This document shows positions 46,703 to 58,495 of a stretch of DNA of 64,000 nucleotides, piece after piece (the first letter of the stretch is position 1; every line of letters starts with the position of its first letter). The notes under the pieces were generated by a model. The model saw nothing but the letters and a program-made list of their open reading frames with translations. It made no database searches and had not been told where the DNA came from. The stretch is taken from positions 6,386,001 through 6,450,000 of the forward strand of contig JAKULF010000004.1 of the NCBI GenBank assembly GCA_022661535.1. The letters run 5' to 3'. The position numbers and the translations under genes are program-made. Source of the stretch: Eutypa lata (Eukaryota; Ascomycota; Sordariomycetes; Xylariales; Diatrypaceae).

Positions 46703-47503
46703 ATGGATCCAAATGTTAATCTGGAGCTACAACACGGAGGCTCGGATAGTAGTCGCATCAAGGCCGAACCTCAACCCCCAAAGACAACAAGAGACGAAGA
46801 TGAGATTACGCCGGTCATCGCGCCGGCCGTCTCACAGCAGACCTTGGTCGGGAATGACGGTATCGATAAAATGACACTGAACACCGTGTTGCATAGTACT
46901 CCCAACGGTGAGGGGAAGGCCGTCGTACCACCACAGCCGCCAGGATCGAAGTCTGTAGCACCACAGGCTAATGTGCGGCTACCGGAAAACTATGTGGTGG
47001 CTCCCGAGAATCTCTCCGAGACCCCCGATTTCGTCGACTGCCCTTGGTGCCAGAAACGCCAGAAGACCAAGGTTGTCCATACCGATAGTAGTCAGACAAC
47101 GTAAGTACACCTCACATTACTTTCAGATATAGTGGTATACGATTTGCTGACGTGAGAAATGTGACAGGCTGGCAGCTCTATTCTGCTGTCTCTGCTGCGG
47201 TGTTATTACAGCCTGTATACCGTTCTGCTTCCATTGGTTTGGGGATACTGAACACCTCTGCGGAGGATGCAACCGTTGTGTTGCACGTCGGCCTCGTAAG
47301 TAATATTCATGTTTCCATAGACCAGTGCTTCTTGAGTAAGATGCAATCAGTTGTTAACATTAAGCTTTGTAGACGATGGTAAGATGGAGGCCGTGAAACC
47401 CCAACGGAACGATCCGCTTCATCCGAAAATTGGCCCAAGTCAATTTGCGCCTATGACCATGCAGGCCAAAAAGAATCTGGACCCGAAAACAAACAATGAT
47501 TGA
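46703..47503 (+). CDS. LITAF-domain protein
   Basis: Exons 46703-47100, 47168-47295 and 47373-47503 give 218 residues. The N-terminal 100 residues are Pro/Gln-rich and probably disordered. The LITAF domain has the first zinc knuckle CPWC (113-116), a hydrophobic Cys-rich membrane-inserting segment (LAALFCCLCCGVITACIPFC) and the second knuckle HLCGGC (162-167). Animal LITAF proteins are monotopic proteins on late endosomes and lysosomes; the same location is likely here. Convergent with the SRPK-like gene, with only 174 bp between stop codons. Confidence 0.9.
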
Positions 47504-47677
47504 ACAGTCTCCACGTTCTCCATTCCTTTCCGGTAGCCAGGTTCTCCGGACCTTTAGGGCATCCCACCTTCATCACTTAGGCCACCATTATAAGTATAAC
47601 CCTATCTACTGACAAAGAGATACATAATAAATTTTAATTTTTTAAAAATCATTCTTTAATTCTGGTCCCTTTAACTT

Positions 47678-49294
47678 TCACTCCCTCCTGTAGTCGGTCC
47701 ATTTTAATCGGATATGCGATGTCGCCTCCTGGAGCGAGAGCCTCTTATCGGGTTGGTACTGTAAAAGTCCCTTTAATACCCACAATAGAGAGTCTAACCC
47801 TGCGCAATCGTGTTCCGTATACTCGTCTTTTTCATAATCACCGTCATCGTCATTGCAGCTCGATATTATGGCATTACGGCGAGGTTCGAACGTTTCAACA
47901 ATAGGTTCAGGGTCTGTGACAGGTAAGCCTCGTTATTGGGGAGATAGTAATCAAAAGGTGGGAAGGAGTAGAAGAGAGAATTCGTAGTAGGTAAAATTTA
48001 ACCAGTTAGAAACTCACCATCGTTCTGTGCGTATTGGCTTTGCCTCTGTATATCCTCCCATCTGTTTTGCCAGTTGTCTGGTAGTGGCCCGAGTTTCGTA
48101 ACAAGTTTTCGGATGAACCAGACGTCTTTCCCCCCAAAAGATATAAAAGGCCGTTTCTGGTAGTATAGAGAGTATATCTATGAACGGACTGTTAGCGCGG
48201 GGGGGGATATCGTGGAAAGAACGAGTAAGACAATTAGAATAGGCCGAGAATATACCTACCACGCAACCAGCCCTCCATAGGTCATGTCGGTAGTCAAAGG
48301 AACCGATGAAGAAGGTCTCTGGAGATCTTAGGTCCCAGGGCTGGGCAATTCCCGTGACTGTATTACCGACAGGAAATGCCAGTCCTAGATCAAGTAATCG
48401 AAGGTCTTCATCAGACGCCTCATACCAACCAGGCCAAACAGTGTACTGAACTAGATGCTTGGGCAGTTCAGGGGACCAGGGTATCTCAGTGTTTGTATAG
48501 GCCGCCGTAACCGGATCCCCGATCGTGTCGAAGAGATCCTCCTCGCTTTTCATGGCGTTCTTACAGGTGAAGGCAACATTAGCGCTCGACACATCTAGAC
48601 ATTGTTCGAGTGGAGTGTCAGAATCCGGCTATTATAGTTCTCGGTTCGATCGCAAGACAAGGGTTGGTCATACCTCCGTGAGCAAAGCCTTCTTGGTGGA
48701 AGAAAGCCAGCGCGTCGAGCAACTGACATGATGCTCTCAGCACCGTGTCGGGTCGGAATGTCTCCTCCCGATAGTCGTAGCACTCTAGGACATCAGAGAG
48801 TGAAGGTCCAAGAAGCTCCATGACCAGGCAGTTGTGGGTGCCATTCGGCCCGGTATGGTGAAAGCAGTCCAAGAGGCGAACAGAAGGCATCGGTTCGCGC
48901 TGCGCCGATTCAGCGTAGCGCCTCTCCAACTGCTTCAGGATGCTGATCTCCGGATCCTGATCCAGGTCCTCTGTCGAGACCGCGGCCGACTTTACCTTAA
49001 TCGATACCCATTGCCTGAGCGACACATAGTATGTTAGCGAAGTCGAGCATTGAGCCACAGGAAAGCAGGGAATAAATTAACATACGGTGCGTCTTGATCA
49101 TACGCGAGCCAAACGGTCGAAAACCCTCCGTAGCCAAGTTTGTGACGTATGGTGTATCGGCCGCGTTGAAATGTATCACCGAGATTGACGGGATGGAAAC
49201 CTCCAGGTTTATACCTCTCCAAGTCCTCATGAGGCAGAATAGTTTGCGCATCATGGTAGAGGTTGGGCAATACGCGCTGCTTGTAGTAAGCCAT
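47678..49294 (-). CDS. SRPK-like serine/threonine protein kinase
   Basis: Exons 49294-49086, 49014-48674, 48594-48260, 48177-48018 and 47913-47678 give 426 residues. The start follows the family pattern YKPGGFHPVNLGDTF and RYTIRHKLGYGGFSTVWLA (glycine loop). Lys76 (VSIKV) is the ATP-binding lysine. The catalytic loop is HGDVSSAN (182-189, usually HTDI/HRD-type) with Asp184, and the metal-binding motif is DLG (252-254), typical for SRPKs. The C-lobe has LRSPET and DYRHDLWRAGCV, and ends with LLWVLKGLLQYQPDKRLSLQEA in the last exon. SRPKs phosphorylate SR-rich proteins; fungi carry many divergent paralogues. The ATG lies about 15 bp from the edge of a RIP block. Confidence 0.9.
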
Positions 49295-49309
49295 CAAAGA
49301 AAATGACAA

Positions 49310-51673
49310 CTTGGTTAAAAAAATTGATAAAAAGAAATATTAATTTAAAGTAATTCTTTATTTACGAACCACTTTTTTTACGAACCACTTATATAATTAT
49401 CTTTAAAAATAAATATTAAAATAAATTAAATACGAAAAAATAAACGATAAAAATATTAAAAATATTTATTTATTTTTTTAATTATATTTTATTAAAAATA
49501 TATTAAAATAAATAATTTTTTTAAAATATAAATTATAAAAATTATAAAAATTATAAAAAAATATAATTTATATATAAAAGTTTTTTAAATAATATTTTAT
49601 TTTATTTTATTTTATTTATAATTATTATTAATTTAATTTAATTTATAAATTTAATATTAAAATATATATAATATATTATTATAATTTTAATAAAATAATA
49701 AATTATATTTATTTTAATATAAATATTTATATATTATTAAAAATTAAGTTTTAATATATATATATATATATATAATATATAAATAAATATAACTTAAAAA
49801 TTATTAAATTATTAAAAAATTAAATAATAATAAAGTATTTGTTTTATTTATTTAAAGTTAATTTTTTATTATAAAAGTTTCGTTTTTATTTTTTTTTAAT
49901 TTAATATTTTTATTTTATAAAAAAACATTCGTATATACGTTTTTATACTTTATAATAATAATTATTATATTCGTTTTATTATTAAAAAAAAATAATATAA
50001 AACGTTTTTATTTTAAATATTAATGTATTTTTATATATTAATTTTATTAAATAAATAAATAAAAATTATTATTATATATTAATTTATATATAAAGTTTAT
50101 TAAATTTAAAATAATTATTAAATAAATATTTTTTTAAATAATATTTTTTAATTATTTTTTAATATATAATTAAGTTTTATTATTTTAATAAAAAAATATA
50201 TTTATTAAAAATAATTAAAAAATTAAAATTTATAATTAATTAAAATTTATATTACTTTAATTAAAATAATCGTAATTATTATATATTAAAAAAAAATTTT
50301 AAATTTTATAATATAATAATTAAATAAAATTTAAATAATAAAAAATAATTATAAATAACGATATAATTATTAATAAATAATAAAAAGATCTTTATTATTT
50401 ATATTATTATTATATAAAAAAATTAAATTATTTAAAAATATTAAAAATATTATTATTATTATAAATAAATATATATATATTATAAACGTTTTAATATTTT
50501 TTAATATATAATTATATTTTTAATATATTAATATATCGTTTTTAATCTTTTAAAATAATTAAAAAAGAAATTAAAAATAAATATTATTATTTTTAAAAAA
50601 TTACGTATTTATTTATTAATTAAAATAATTATTAATAATTTTTTTTAAAATTTTACGATAATTATTATATATATTATAAATTAAATAAAAAACGTATTAT
50701 ATAATTTTAAATATTTATAAAAATAAAATAAAATAATTATAATTAATATTTTCGAATTATTTATATATAAATAAAATAAATTCTTTAAAATTCCTTTTTA
50801 TTATAAATATTTTTTAAATTATTTAATTATTATTTTAAACTTTAATTTATACGTATTATTTAAAGTAAATCGTTATATTAATTCTTTAACGTATTAAGCT
50901 TTATTTTAAAATTATATAAATTTTAAAAATAATTTTAAATAAAGTTTTTAATAATTAAACGATATATATCGTTAATCTTTAAATTCGTATTATTTAAATT
51001 CTTATTATTATTTAAATTAAATTTATTAATTACGATTATGTTTTAAGTTATAACTTTATATATAATTATAATTAATTATTTTAAATATTTATTTAAACGT
51101 TATTATTTATTTTTTAAATTTAAATTAACGAAAAAGTTAAAGGTTTCGAATAAATAAATATAATATTAATATTTATTAATATACGTAAATTAACGATAAA
51201 TTTATTAAGTTTTTATAAATTAATAATAAATTTTAAATTAATAATATTTTAATATAATTTAATATAATTAAATACTAATTAAATAATATTAATAATAATA
51301 TTTATTACGTTAAAACATTAATGATTAAAATAATAATTTATATAAATATAAATATAATTTTTATTATAAAATTAATAAAAAGGCTTTTTTAATAAGAATT
51401 AAATATATATATAATAAAACGTTAAAATTATTAATTTTAATTTTTAAATAATTTTTAAACCTTTATTAAAGCTTTTAAATATCTTAATTATTCGTTATTT
51501 TATTAATATCGTTATAAACGTTATATAAAGCTTGTTTTTAATTAATTAAAAAATAACGAAAAAATATTTTTAAAAAATAATTAATTTCGTTATATAATTA
51601 TTTATTAAAGTTATTATAAAAATAATTAAAAGCGTTAAAGATTTTAATTAACGTTTTAAATTATTTATTAATC
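49310..51673. repeat. AT-rich RIP block, left
   Basis: Almost entirely A/T, with surviving C mostly in CpG or CpT. No coding sequence. A segment at about 50687-50875 matches about 54742-54955 in the same orientation, with differences mainly of the C-to-T/G-to-A kind. This shows both blocks contain copies of one repeat family. Confidence 0.85.
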
Positions 51674-51925
51674 ATGTCCGAAGGACATTTTTATTCTGAC
51701 GTTTTTCGAAATTAACCGTAAAATTCGGAGTAAAATCAGGGTTGGCACGAATAGCGGATATTGATAACAATACCCTTCTGGGATTGGTCGAATCTGCACC
51801 GATAAGGACTTAGTGCCAAGCTAGTTCCAAGCTAACTGGCGCTAGTCTTTTGATTGGTCCTAAAAAAGATTTAGCACTTTGATTGGGTGCATCCTTCAGG
51901 TTTTATGGGCCACCTAGCTTTGACC

Positions 51926-53460
51926 ACTTACAACCTACAGCTTTTAGACCTACAGCTTTCAGACCTACAGCTTACAGACCTACCCTACAGCTTTCAGACC
52001 TACAGCTTACAGACCTACCCTACAGCTTTCAGACCTACAGCTTACAGACCTACCCTACAGCTTTTAGACCCTATAGACCTACAGACCTACAGACCTACCT
52101 TACAGCTTTCAGACCTACAGCTTTCAAACCTACAGCCTACAGACCTACAGCTGTATGTGGCTGTAGCAGCTGTACGGTGGCAGCAGCTAGGTAGCTTGCA
52201 GACCTACCCTACAGCTAACCTACAGCTGTATATAAGTAGCTGTAGCAGCTGTAAGTGACTGTAGCAGCTGTAGGTCTAAAAGCTGTAGGTAGCAGCAGCT
52301 AGGTGGCTTACAGACCTACCTTGCAGCGTATAAACCTACAGCTTTCAGACCTACCCTGTAGCGTATAAACCTACAGCTTTTAAACCTACAGGTGTAAGCG
52401 GCTATAACAGCTGTACAGTGGCAGCAGTTATAGGGGCTGTGACAGCTGACGGGGGTTGTGACAGCTGACGGGGGTTGTGACAGCTGACGCGAGCAGTAGC
52501 AACAGTACGGTGGCAGCAACTAGGTGGCTTACAGACCTACCCTGCAGCTTACAGACTTACCCTGCAGCTACAGACTTACCCTGCAGCCTATAGACTTACC
52601 CTGCAGCCTATAGACTTACCCTGCAGCCTATAGACTTACCCTGTAGCCTATAGACCTACAGCTTTCAGACCTACAGCTGTAAGTGGCTGTAACAGCTGTA
52701 CGATGGCAGTAGTTCTAGGTGGCTGTGACAGCTGACGGGGGCTGTGACAGCTGACGCGGGCTGTGACAGCTGACGCGGGCAGTAGCAACTGTACGGTGGC
52801 AGCAACTAGGTGGCTAGCAAACCTACCCTGCACTATAGCTTTTAGACCTACAGCTGACTTACAGCTGCATATAAGTAGCTGCAGCAGCTGTAAGTGGCTG
52901 TGACAGCTGACGAGGGCAGTAGCAACTGTACGGTAACAGCAGTAGCTTGCAGACCTACCCTACAGCTTACATTTAAAGCTTTGACCACCTACAGACCTAA
53001 AGGCTACAGATTTACAGCCTTCAGCTGTACGGTGGCAACAGCTGTATGAAGGTGGCTGCAACAGCTAGGTGGCTGCAACAGCTAGGTGGCTGCAGCTTAC
53101 AGACCTACAGCTTACAGCTTAAGCTTTGACCACCTACATATCTGGAGCCTTCAGACCTACAGCCTACAGAGCTACTAGCCACTTACAAGCCACCTTTCGG
53201 ACCTAGTTACTAGCCACCTTATGGACCTACAGACCTACAGCTGTATATAGGTGGCTGTAGCTGTAGGTGGCTGTAGCAGCTGTAGGTGGCTGTAGCAGCT
53301 GTATGAAGGTGGCTTACAGACCTACAGCCCTATAGGCTACAGACCTACAGCCCTAAAGCTTTGGCCACCTAGGGATTTCTATAAGGTGGTGCAGCTAGGT
53401 GGTGCAGCTAGGTGGTGCAGCTAGGTGGTGGCAGCTTTGACCACCTACCTAGCTTTTGAC
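51926..53460. repeat. CTACAG/CAGCTGTA minisatellite
   Basis: Dense degenerate repeats of about 15 bp, mainly AGACCTACAGCTTTC, with interspersed GGTGGCTGTAGCAGCTG-type units, larger units such as TACCCTGCAGCCTATAGACT (about 52560-52650), and GACAGCTGACGGGGG-type units. Open frames here simply translate the repeat. Confidence 0.9.
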
Positions 53461-53561
53461 TAGCTGGCTCGGCTATAGGTCGGCTAAACCTAGGTACGGG
53501 CGCAGAATTGGGTATATATATGGAGTTAAGTGGAAGATTTCTATGCAGTGATTAGTGTAAA

Positions 53562-53650
53562 AAGCCTGTAGTGTAGTGGCTAAATCTGTAGAATCCATAA
53601 TACGTAGCAGTAAATCCGTAGAGCCTAGGGTTCGAATCCCGTAGAAAGTA
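53562..53650 (+). repeat. tRNA-derived (SINE-like) segment with A and B boxes
   Basis: TAGTGTAGTGGCTAA (53569-53583) matches a pol III A box and resembles the D-arm of tRNA-Glu. GGTTCGAATCC (53629-53639) is a consensus B box. Acceptor and T stems do not pair properly, so it is not a working tRNA. TAAATCYGTAGARYC is duplicated 30 bp apart (53581 and 53611). An A-rich tail follows. Confidence 0.4.
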
Positions 53651-53693
53651 AAAAAAGTAATTATCCTTCCACCTTCGGACATTTCTATACGGA

Positions 53694-53755
53694 CTTAGTT
53701 TTCGGCTTTGAATTCAGGTCAGCTTGCTGTAGCTAATTCGAAGCCGAAAACTAAG
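53694..53755. repeat. Stem-loop, 21-bp arms
   Basis: Arm 53694-53714 (CTTAGTTTTCGGCTTTGAAT and one more T) is the inverse of 53735-53755 with one mismatch, separated by a 20-nt loop. It lies just outside the right terminus of the 2-kb unit. Confidence 0.85.
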
Positions 53756-53835
53756 GGCGTATCTTGTTATAAATGCCACCATTTACGTATACAAAATACA
53801 GCTTTCGAATCGACGAATGCCACTACCTGCGGAGC

Positions 53836-53926
53836 AAAATTTTGCCGATCCCGGAGGTCGGAAAAAAGTCCCCGGAGCTTGCGAAGGGCCGTACTTTTTT
53901 GCACCGCAGCGGTCGGCAAAATTTTA
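53836..53926. repeat. Nested inverted repeat (AAAATTTTGCCGA arms)
   Basis: AAAATTTTGCCGA at 53836 is inverted at about 53913-53925; inside, AAAAAAGT and ACTTTTTT form a second stem around a GC-rich loop. It ends where the large RIP block begins. It may be a small foldback element or the remnant of a transposon end. Confidence 0.6.
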
Positions 53927-54632
53927 TATTTAATATATTATAATTATTAAATAATTAAGTTTTTAATTTTTAATTTTAAATAATTATAAATATAATAAAT
54001 ATAAATATAAATATTATTAATAATAAAACCGTTAATTTATATTTTTTATTTTTTATTAAAAAATTATATATCGTATAAAATAAGTTCGTTTAATTTTATT
54101 ATATTAAATAATTTAATTTTAATCGTTAATATTTTATTTAAAATATTAACTTTATTAATTAAAGTATTAATTTCGTATAATAATAATAATAATTTTAATA
54201 ATTCTTTATATTTCGTAAATATTAATAATTATTAATTTAATTTAATTTATATATATTATATATTAAAAATATATATAAATATAAGTATTAAATTAAAGAT
54301 TTTATATTTTATTAATAACGAAATAATTTTATAAAATAACGAAATAATTTACTTAATATTTATATTTTATATCGAAAAAAACGAAAAGAATATTAAAAGA
54401 AAATTACGAAATACTTTTAAAATTCGATATAATCGAAAGAAATATTAAAAGCGAAAATATAAATATAATAATTATTAATAAAAGTAATCTTTTAATTTAA
54501 AATACCTTTAAAGCTTAATAAACTTAATAAAGTTTATTATATTTTATACGTATTAAAATTCGAAAATTAAAAAATATATATAATAATAATTACTTTAAAA
54601 ATAAAAAAGTAAAGAATTTATTATTATAATAT

Positions 54633-54828
54633 AAATAAAATAAAAAAACGTATTACGTAACTTTAAATATTTTAAAAAGAATTTAATTAATTAAGAAATA
54701 ATAATTAATCTTTTTTAATTATATATATATAAATAAAATAAAAAAACGTATTACGTAACTTTAAATATTTTAAAAAGAATTTAATTAATTAAGAAATAAT
54801 AATTAATCTTTTTTAATTATATATATAT
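54633..54828. repeat. Exact 98-bp tandem duplication
   Basis: 54633-54730 and 54731-54828 are identical as far as I can compare by eye, including all CG sites, and a third partial unit begins at 54829. Identity inside a heavily mutated region implies the duplication is younger than the RIP episode. Confidence 0.85.
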
Positions 54829-57800
54829 AAATAAAATAAAATTTTTAAAAATAATATTTATTATAAAATCTTTTATTATTATTTTTATTATTTAATTATT
54901 ATTATTTTTATTTTTATTATTATTATTTAATTTATACGTATTATTTAAAATAAATCGTAATAAATATTAAATTTAAAATAAAAATTATAAAAAAATAAAT
55001 TTATTTAATATTAATTTAATATAATAATATATTATTTAATATAAATTTAAATATATATATTATAAATAATTAAATTAAACTTATTTAATTAATAAAAAAG
55101 TATTAAAGAAAATATTTATTAAAATTAATATCGAAATTATATTTATAAAAATAATTAACGAAATAAATTAAATATTTATTATTTTTAAAAAAAAACGATT
55201 ATTTAAATAATAATTTTTAAAAAATGTTTAAAATAATACTTTTATTATTATTAATATAAAAAGATTAAAATTTTTAATATAAAAATAAAAATACGTATTA
55301 AAAAACTTAAATAATATAAGCCTTTTTAAATATTTTAATTAAAAAAACGAAAATTTATAATAATTAAAATTAATATATATTTATAATAAATATAATAATA
55401 AAATATAATAATTATTTTTATAAAATTTATATTTAAATAAAATTATTAAACGAATTATTAAATTTATATAAAATAAATTATATATTTATTAAAAAACTTT
55501 TATATAAATTTAAAATTTAAATATTATAATTATAAATTAAATTAATAATGAAATTATTTAATTATTAATAAATAAACATTTTATAAAAAATTATATAAAA
55601 AATTTATATAAAGTTTATAAATTAAAATATAATAAATTTTTTTATATTTAAATAATAATATATTATTTTAATAAATAAAAATTAAAAAAGAAATTAAAAA
55701 AATAAAATTAAAAATAAACGTATAATAATAACGTTATATATAATAATATAAAAAAAATTAAAAGATTTAAAAAAAAATTATTCGAAAAATATAATACGTT
55801 TATTATTTTAATAAATATTAAAAGAATTATATTATTAATTTAATTAAAAGAATATAAAAGTTAAAATAAATAATAATAATAATAATATAATTTCGAAAAC
55901 CGAAATTTAAAAAAAATTCTTTAAACGAAAATAAAAATTAATTAAAAAAAATAAATTTAAATTTAAATTTATAAAGTTTTATTAAAATATTTTAATATAA
56001 TAAAAAATTTAATTAAAATATTATTAATTTTAAAATATAAATTAAATATATAAAATAATATATAAAATAATAATTTATTTTACGAAATTTTAAATGTTAA
56101 ATATAAAATATAAAATTTAAGTTTTTATTATATTTTTAATTTTAATAATTTAAAAAAAATTTTTATAAATATAAACGTTTATATAAATTTAATAAAAAAG
56201 TTTACGAATTTATATATATATTATTTATATTTTAAAAAAACGAAAAAGTTTATTTAATATTTTAATATATAATTAAAATTTAATCTTTTTAAAAAAGTTA
56301 TAAATTAATTACGAAAACGATAAATTATAATTATTTTTTATAAAGTTTTTAATAAAATTAAAACGTAAATTAAAAATTAAAAAATTAAAAAAGAATTTAA
56401 TATAAAAATTTTATTTTTATTTTATTATTAAAAATAATATATAAATATTTAATAAATAAAAAATAAATTTTATAAAAAATATATACATTATTAAATAAAA
56501 TTAAAAAGTTAAATATATATATTTATATTTAAAAATTTATATTAAAAATTAATTATAACGAAATTATTATAAAAATTATAAAATTAATATATTAAAAAGT
56601 TTTAAAAAATTCTTTTTATTAATATATTATATAAATAAATTTTATTATAATTTATTTAAATAATAAATATTAAAATACGTAAATAAATATTTATTTCGAA
56701 TAATTTTTAAAAAATAAAATATATATTATTATTTAAAAAAGTTTATATTAATTTAATTACGAATTTAAATTATATATTAATCTTTATACTTTAAATATTA
56801 TACGTAATATTTTAAAATACTTTTAATATTTAATTTTTTATTATTATTATAAATCGTTATTAAAGCATTTTATTTATTAATACGCTTTTTTATATTAATA
56901 AACGATTAATTTTTTTAAAACTTTAAAAAACTTTAAAAAATTAAATTATAAATTTATTAAAATTATAAATTTATTAAAATTAAACTTTTAATTTTCGTAT
57001 TTATTTTTATAATTTAATTATTTAATTATTAATTTTATTTATATCGTAATATTAATAACTTTATTTATATATATACGCTTAAAGTTTAATTAAATTATTA
57101 TTTATTAATAAATTTTTTAATTTTATATATAAAATTTACGATATTATTAATTAATACGTTATCGATTATATAAAGCGAAATAAAGTTTAAAATTTTTAAT
57201 TTTAAAAATAACGAAAAGCTTTAATTAAAAGTTATTAATTATTAATTTCTTTTTTTATATTATATATTATAAATATTAAAAAAAAAAATTAATAAAAACG
57301 AATTTATTTAATAAAAACCAAATTAATTTAAAAGTTACTTTAAATTTTTTAAATTAAATATTAAAAAAAAAACTTTTAAATTAAATAAATATAATAATCG
57401 TAAAAAGAATGTTACGGTAATATAAAGTTTTAAAAAATAACGATTTTTTTTCTTTTTAACGAAAATTTAACGAAAATTATTTTTTTATTATTTTAATTAA
57501 TTTAATTTATTTATTAATTAATATATTTTTTAATTTTTTAAACGATTTTTAAATTAATTTTAAATTTAATTTCATTATAAATTCGTTAAAAGCTTTTTAA
57601 TTAAAAAGTTTAATAAAATTATTTATTAAATTTTTATTTATTTTAATATATTAAACTTTAATATAATTATTATTAATTTTTTAACGTATATAATAATAAT
57701 CGATTTAAATATAACGTTTTTTTTAAATATTATAATTTTTTTTATTTATTTTAATATATTTATATTATTTTTTAATAAAGTAATAAGTTTTTTAAATATT

Positions 57801-58495
57801 AAATTAAGTTTTTATAAAAAGTTTTTAATATTAATTATTTTTATTATTATTATACTTAAAGTTACGTATTTAATTTTCGTTATATAACGAGTAATAATCG
57901 TTTAAAACTTCGAAATTTATATAATAAAAGCTTTTATTATATAAAATATATAATTTATAATTAATTTATTTAAATTAAAGTTATTATCGTAATTAAAATT
58001 TATTATTTTAAATAATTTAAAGTTATTATATTTATAATATAAATATTTTTTATTTAAAGTTTAATATTAAATTAATAAGTTTATAATATTATTTATATAT
58101 TTTAATAACGAATTATTTATAAATTAAATTTAAATAAACGTTATATAAATTATATTAAATTTAATTATATAATTTATAAAATTAAACTTTTTAATTAAAT
58201 TTATATATTTAAATGTTTCGTTTTTAATAATAATTTTTTAATTTTAAATTATATATTATTTATAATTTAAAACGAATAAAATAAATAACGGCTTTATATT
58301 ATTTATATTTATTATTTAAAACAACTTTTTAATATATTATTATTAATTTAAACGAATATCGTTAATAAAATTTAATTTAATAATATAAATATTTAAAAAT
58401 TAATTAACTTTATTTAAATTTTTAATAATAATTATTTTAATAATAATTTTCATAAGTTTTATAAAACGTTTTTTATTTACGTTAAATAATAAAAA

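Larger units (their letters stand above)
51674..53682. mobile_element. 2-kb repeat unit with inverted termini, not RIP-mutated
   Basis: An island of normal composition between RIP blocks. It begins ATGTCCGAAGG (51674) and ends with the exact inverse CCTTCGGACAT (53672-53682), so it has 11-bp inverted termini and reads TG..CA one base in, as LTRs do. The left 250 bp are non-repetitive, the middle is a minisatellite, and the right end has a tRNA-like segment. No target-site duplication is evident. A RIP-mutated partial copy lies at 62930-63450. It could be a long LTR or another non-autonomous element. Confidence 0.45.

Noticed and set aside
51883..52258. Overlapping plus-strand open frames rich in Leu/Gln/Thr/Tyr/Pro
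   Set aside because: They are translations of the CTACAG minisatellite in two frames, not a gene.
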